A DNA stretch of 64,000 bases from NCBI RefSeq assembly GCF_040253635.1, contig NZ_JBEJGX010000003.1:4489501-4553500 (forward strand). The letters run 5' to 3'. This document shows, one piece after another, positions 60,199 to 64,000 of the stretch. The position numbers were made by a program, and so were the translations under genes. The notes beneath the pieces were generated by a model. The model had not been told where the DNA came from. It did no database searches and saw only the letters and a program-made list of their open reading frames with translations. Positions within the stretch are counted from its first letter, which is position 1. Every line of letters starts with the position of its first letter. The stretch comes from Streptomyces sp. Edi2 (GTDB lineage Bacteria > Actinomycetota > Actinomycetes > Streptomycetales > Streptomycetaceae).

Positions 60199-60898
60199 GA
60201 GCCACCCCTCATCGGATCGGAATTCCCCGGCGCCGGCCCGCGGCTTCCTGCGGGCCCGTCCACAGGCCGCCGCGAGTCCGGCCGGCGGCAGCACGCCCAC
60301 GCGCCGACGGCCACCACACGTCCTGTGGGCCATCTTCCACCGCCGCCCCGCGCGCCGTCCGCCGAGGCGGGGGAATCGCCCCGGCAGCATCGGTCCGGCT
60401 CCGACCGCGCCGGCGTGACGCCCTTCTTCAGCGGATACTCCACGTGCTTCAGCGGATGTTCCACGTGAAACATCCGCTTCCCCGGCCACCGTGCGGCATC
60501 CGATCCCTGGACGGCCTTGCACTCGACGACCAGCCGGTACGCCCGGCGCGCTCCCAGTCCTGCCCCCTCCAAGCGGTAACCACCCACGGAGAGTTGGCCG
60601 ACCCGCCGGAGCGGGCCGGCAAGCCCCCTCACCACCCCACCACCCTCGGCAGCCGACGCCCGCCCGCCGAAGCCCGCACACTTTGCTTCTGCAAGCAAAT
60701 GCTGTGCTATAGCAAACCCAAAGGAGAGCCCCGCCGCGGCCTGGCAACGACATCCAGCCACCGCCCGACAGCCACCACCCCCACCACAGACCGCCCCACC
60801 TGCCACACGCACCCCAGCCGCCCCAAGACGCACGAAACCCCGATCACCCAGGGGCAATCGGGGTCCGTACGAACGTGTGGTGCTGTGCTGTGGGGGTC
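60199..60898. other. Intergenic region with a parS site and AT-rich inverted repeats
   Basis: About 700 nt without a supportable gene. It holds the parS site at 60457-60472 and its degenerate partner. At 60682-60713 lies an AT-rich patch with TTTGCT-N6-AGCAAA (60682-60699) and the palindrome GCTATAGC (60706-60713), possible regulator sites of unknown ownership. Confidence 0.55.
60457..60472. promoter_or_regulatory. parS site (one-base variant)
   Basis: TGTTCCACGTGAAACA fits the general ParB site TGTTNCACGTGAAACA and differs by one base from the perfect core seen in the sortase gene. It lies in non-coding DNA. A degenerate copy with CTCCACGTGCTT lies about 25 nt to the left, in a direct repeat sharing TTCAGCGGAT. 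Confidence 0.88.
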
Positions 60899-61033
60899 TC
60901 AGACACCCGAACCTGCGGGCACGGAGTCGGTCGCCTCCGTCCACAGATCCTGCTCGGCGCGATCCGCCTGGATCTGGCGGTACACGAGGAGCCCGCCGAT
61001 GGCGGCCAGTGCGACCAGGAGAAGCTTCTTCAC
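60899..61033 (-). CDS. DLW-39 family small protein
   Basis: A 44-aa peptide: a short hydrophobic N-terminal helix (KKLLLVALAAIGGLLVYRQI) and a polar tail containing the DLW tripeptide (residues 29-31). This matches the DLW-39 family found near gyrA and tRNA genes in actinobacteria. Function unknown, probably membrane-associated. GTG start behind GAGG. Confidence 0.9.
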   Translation of the reverse strand: MKKLLLVALAAIGGLLVYRQIQADRAEQDLWTEATDSVPAGSGV

Positions 61034-61180
61034 CGCGCGACCTCGTCTTTCGTTGACGTAGGGGACCTATGTCGGCCGATGATACACACCGGCCGATACC
61101 GATTGGTTACCTAGCCCGCGGTCGGCAACACCTCGTCCGAGGCCGCCGCCGCGAGCCAACTTCGGCCTCCGTACAACGAA

Positions 61181-61214
61181 TCGGCCCGGCCGGGGAGTTC
61201 CCCGGCCGGGCCGA
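61181..61214 (-). terminator. Terminator of tRNA-Ile
   Basis: TCGGCCCGGCCGGGGA (61181-61196) pairs with TCCCCGGCCGGGCCGA (61199-61214) with almost no loop, 9 nt after the tRNA 3' end. TTCGTTG follows on the minus strand. Confidence 0.85.
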
Positions 61215-61223
61215 TCGGTGCGG

Positions 61224-61297
61224 TGCGGCTACCAGGACTTGAACCTGGGGCCTCTTCCTTATCAGGGAAGCGCTCTAACCGTCTGAGCTATAGCCGC
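61224..61297 (-). tRNA. tRNA-Ile (anticodon GAT)
   Basis: A 74-nt tRNA. Acceptor GCGGCTA pairs perfectly with TAGCCGC plus discriminator A. The anticodon loop CTGATAA gives GAT. T-arm CCAGGTTCAAGTCCTGG is complete. CCA is not encoded. It lies downstream of gyrA as usual in Streptomyces. Confidence 0.96.
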
Positions 61298-61385
61298 GCG
61301 TTCGCTGCACCGAAAGATTAGCGCACTTCAGAGGCGTTCCCAAAATCGGTTCCGGGAGCCTCCCGAACGCCCTCCCATGAGGGGG

Positions 61386-62066
61386 TCACTCATCCTCGGC
61401 GAGGGTGAGCTCCACCCCGCCGACGAAGCCCGCCGACAGGTTGTAGATGAACGCGCCGAGCGTGGCCAGCGCGGTCGCCAGGACCACGTCGATCACCGCG
61501 ATGACCGACGTGAACAGCAGCACCCGCGGCAGCGACAGGAACGACTGCAGATCGAAGCCGGCGCCGTCGCTGGAGCCGGTGGCCTCGCTGATCGTCCCGC
61601 CGACCGTGGAGAAGACGCCCATCGCGTTCATGACCATCCACAGCACGGCGGCGGCCACGACCGTGCAGATGCCCAGCGCGATGGAGAGCAGAAAGCTGAC
61701 CTTCATGACCGACCACGGATCGGCGCGCGCCACCCGCAGCCGGGCCTTGCGGGTGCGCGGGACCGTGCCGGCGCCCGTACGCGGCCGGCGCACCGCCTGT
61801 CCAGCGCCCTGGCCGCCGCCGGTGGGGTACGCCTGAGGCGGCTGATACGGCTGCTGGGAGCCGCCCTCAGGAGCATCCCCCTGGGGCTTCGGCTGCGGCT
61901 GACGGGTATCGGTCACGGGTCCCCCCTGGTGTGAGCCCTCGTCGCGGGGGCCGGTGTCAGAAACGGCAGAGCCACGGGCGCTGTCCTCCGTCACGGTTGC
62001 GGGTCCGGACGGGGAGTCCTTCTTCGCTCCCGATCCACCCGCCGCAGCGCCCGTGGCTCCACTCAC
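61386..62066 (-). CDS. DUF3566 family membrane protein
   Basis: A 226-aa protein. The first about 105 residues are Pro/Gly/Gln-rich and cytoplasmic. The DUF3566 domain starts at ARLRVARADPWSVMKVSFLLSIALGI and has two TM helices (about 120-145 and 185-210) flanking a loop. It always follows gyrA in actinobacteria; function unknown. GTG start at 62066 behind AGGAG, 15 nt after the gyrA stop. Confidence 0.93.
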   Translation of the reverse strand: MSGATGAAAGGSGAKKDSPSGPATVTEDSARGSAVSDTGPRDEGSHQGGPVTDTRQPQPKPQGDAPEGGSQQPYQPPQAYPTGGGQGAGQAVRRPRTGAGTVPRTRKARLRVARADPWSVMKVSFLLSIALGICTVVAAAVLWMVMNAMGVFSTVGGTISEATGSSDGAGFDLQSFLSLPRVLLFTSVIAVIDVVLATALATLGAFIYNLSAGFVGGVELTLAEDE

Positions 62067-62081
62067 GACCTACTCCTCGTG

Positions 62082-64000
62082 CTACTCCGCCGCGGGCTGC
62101 TCGCCCTCGGCCGCCGTGGCCACGGTCTCCTCGGCCGCGTCGGCCTCGTCGGGCGCCTCGCCCCCGTCGACCTCTTCGGCTTCACGACCGGCCTCGGCGT
62201 TCCATGCGATACCGACGACGGCATCACGCTTGCCCAGGTTGATCAGTTGGACGCCCATGGTGTCACGGCCGGTCTCCCGGACTCCGCTGACCCGCGTACG
62301 GATCACGCCACCGCCGAGCGTCACCGCAAGGATCTCGTCGCTCTCCTCGACGACCAGCGCTCCGACCAGCGAACCCCGGTCCTCCACGATCTTGGCGGCC
62401 TTGATCCCCAGGCCGCCGCGGCCCTGGACGCGGTACTCGTCGACCGCGGTGCGCTTGGCGTAGCCGCCGTCCGTGGCGGTGAAGACGAACGTACCCGCGC
62501 GGACCACGTTCATCGAGAGCAGTTCGTCGTCCTCGCGGAAGCTCATGCCCTTCACACCGGAGGTGGCCCGGCCCATCGGGCGCAGCGCCTCGTCCGTCGC
62601 GGTGAACCGGATCGACTGCGCCTTCTTGCTGATCAGCAGCAGGTCGTCGTGCTCCGAGACCAGCTCGGCGCCGATCAGCTCGTCGTCCGTGCCGTCCTCC
62701 TGCTCGCGCAGGTTGATCGCGATGACACCGCCGGAGCGCGGCGAGTCGTAGTCCTTGAGCGGCGTCTTCTTCACCAGGCCGGCCTTGGTGGCGAGCACCA
62801 GATACGGCGCGGCCTCGTAGTCGCGGATCGCCAGGATCTGCGCGATCTGCTCGTCCGGCTGGAAGGCGAGGAGATTGGCCACATGCTGCCCGCGCGCGTC
62901 CCGCCCGGCGTCGGGGAGCTCGTAGGCCTTGGCGCGGTAGACCCGGCCCTTGTTCGTGAAGAACAGCAGCCAGTGGTGGGTGGTGGAGACGAAGAAGTGG
63001 TCGACGATGTCGTCTTCCTTGAGCTTCGTGCCCCGCACGCCCTTGCCGCCGCGCTTCTGCGAGCGGTAGTCGTCGGTCTTCGTCCGCTTCACATAGCCGC
63101 CACGGCTGATCGTGACGACGATGTCCTCCTCGGCGATCAGGTCCTCGATGGACATGTCGCCCTCGAAGGGCACCAGCTTGGAGCGCCGGTCGTCGCCGAA
63201 CTTGTCGACGATCGCGGCCAGTTCCTCGCTGATGATCTGGCGCTGCCGCTCCGGGGAGGCCAGGATCGCGTTGTACTCGCTGATCTTGCGCTGCAGCTCG
63301 TCGTGCTCGGCGGTGATCTTCTGGCGCTCCAGGGCGGCCAGCCGGCGCAGCTGCATCTCCAGGATCGCGTTCGCCTGGATCTCGTCGATGGTCAGCAGGC
63401 CCATCAGGCCCTCGCGCGCCTCCTCGACCGTCTCACTGCGCCGGATCAGCGCGATGACCTCGTCGATCGCGTCCAGCGCCTTGAGCAGACCGCGCAGGAT
63501 GTGCGCCCGCTCCTCGGCCTTGCGCAGCCGGAACTTCGTCCGGCGGACGATGACCTCGACCTGGTGCGTCACCCAGTTGCGGATGAACGCGTCCAGCGAG
63601 AGCGTGCGCGGCACGCCGTCGACCAGCGCCAGCATGTTCGCGCCGAAGTTGGTCTGCAGATCGGTGTGCTTGTAGAGGTTGTTGAGGACGACCTTGGCGA
63701 CCGCGTCCCGCTTGAGGACAATGACCAGGCGCTGGCCCGTACGCGAGGAGGTCTCGTCGCGGACGTCCGCGATGCCGCCGATCTTGCCGTCCTTCACCAG
63801 GTCGGCGATCTTCTGCGCGAGGTTGTCCGGGTTGGTCTGGTAGGGCAGCTCGGTGACGACCAGGCACTGGCGGTTCTGGATCTCCTCGACCGCCACCACG
63901 GCACGCATGGTGATCGAACCGCGGCCCGTGCGGTAGGCCTCCTCGATGCCCTTGCGGCCCACGACCAGTGCGCCGGTGGGGAAGTCGGGACCCTTGATGC
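62082..64000 (-). CDS. gyrA: DNA gyrase subunit A (C-terminal about 640 residues; 5' end outside the window)
   Basis: GyrA cuts and rejoins DNA to introduce negative supercoils together with GyrB. Visible are the tower and coiled-coil parts ([46 protein letters not shown] region) and the complete C-terminal beta-pinwheel, including the GyrA box QKRGGKG. An acidic Glu/Ala tail ends the protein. The active-site Tyr and the quinolone-determining region lie beyond the right edge. The frame stays open to position 64000. Confidence 0.97.
   Translation of the reverse strand, partial: IKGPDFPTGALVVGRKGIEEAYRTGRGSITMRAVVAVEEIQNRQCLVVTELPYQTNPDNLAQKIADLVKDGKIGGIADVRDETSSRTGQRLVIVLKRDAVAKVVLNNLYKHTDLQTNFGANMLALVDGVPRTLSLDAFIRNWVTHQVEVIVRRTKFRLRKAEERAHILRGLLKALDAIDEVIALIRRSETVEEAREGLMGLLTIDEIQANAILEMQLRRLAALERQKITAEHDELQRKISEYNAILASPERQRQIISEELAAIVDKFGDDRRSKLVPFEGDMSIEDLIAEEDIVVTISRGGYVKRTKTDDYRSQKRGGKGVRGTKLKEDDIVDHFFVSTTHHWLLFFTNKGRVYRAKAYELPDAGRDARGQHVANLLAFQPDEQIAQILAIRDYEAAPYLVLATKAGLVKKTPLKDYDSPRSGGVIAINLREQEDGTDDELIGAELVSEHDDLLLISKKAQSIRFTATDEALRPMGRATSGVKGMSFREDDELLSMNVVRAGTFVFTATDGGYAKRTAVDEYRVQGRGGLGIKAAKIVEDRGSLVGALVVEESDEILAVTLGGGVIRTRVSGVRETGRDTMGVQLINLGKRDAVVGIAWNAEAGREAEEVDGGEAPDEADAAEETVATAAEGEQPAAE

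Overview
The window is high-GC actinobacterial DNA and almost certainly comes from a Streptomyces chromosome close to oriC. The evidence is the gene order fhaA-fhaB-pstP-rodA-pbpA-pknB, then class E sortases, crgA, rhomboid protease and cyclophilin, then tRNA-Ala, the DLW-39 peptide, tRNA-Ile, a DUF3566 gene and gyrA running off the right edge. Two perfect parS sites, a third near-perfect parS and several DnaA-box-like 9-mers support a position near the origin. One cluster gene carries a rare TTA codon.

Layout. 1-0.7 kb: a DUF5819 gene with the first codons of a coupled downstream gene. 0.8-4.4 kb: paaABCDE, a translationally coupled phenylacetyl-CoA epoxidase operon behind a PaaR-like palindrome; an acyl-CoA dehydrogenase follows. 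6-9.2 kb: a rhodanese, a J-domain protein and a DUF2252 protein. 9.4-12.8 kb: two divergent regulator/target pairs, MarR with a membrane protein and HxlR with an azoreductase, each with a visible operator. 13.5 kb: tRNA-Leu. 14.1-22.2 kb: the cell-wall growth and Ser/Thr signalling operon. 22.3-27.6 kb: three class E sortases, a PabA/TrpG-type amidotransferase, a 58-aa membrane peptide, a DUF881 protein and CrgA. 27.8-30.5 kb: rhomboid, cyclophilin and DUF5324.

30.6-56.2 kb is the accessory part: a divergently transcribed biosynthetic cluster I do not recognise as a described system, lying between the DUF5324 gene and tRNA-Ala. The leftward operon begins at 47.2 kb with a 22-codon gene whose product starts MRKYTKP. 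It is followed by a hairpin, an asparagine-synthetase-like amidotransferase with an intact glutaminase Cys and a C-terminal PqqD-like domain, a CPBP protease, a nucleotidyltransferase and a separate PqqD/RRE protein. Next come two AurF-type diiron enzymes, a NagA-like amidohydrolase, two paralogous cupins, an alpha/beta hydrolase, a formyltransferase-like protein, an NDP-kinase-like protein, a class III aminotransferase, a BFD-like ferredoxin, a carbamoyltransferase, a LysE exporter and an MFS exporter. The rightward operon encodes a HAD phosphatase, a 2-oxoglutarate dioxygenase, a heme-oxygenase-like diiron enzyme, a DapF-fold protein with both catalytic Cys replaced by Ser, a PLP aminotransferase, a PIG-L deacetylase, an ATP-grasp ligase and an MFS exporter.

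Interpretation (inference): a very short RRE-recognised peptide acts as carrier or precursor. An AsnB-like enzyme modifies its C-terminus, and the remaining enzymes make or tailor non-proteinogenic, probably N-oxygenated, amino acids. The core lacks any Asp/Glu, so a classical lasso ring is excluded.

56.3-64 kb: tRNA-Ala, an HTH protein, a second Ser/Thr kinase, a secreted membrane-anchored protein, a parS site, the DLW-39 peptide, tRNA-Ile, DUF3566 and the 3' two-thirds of gyrA.
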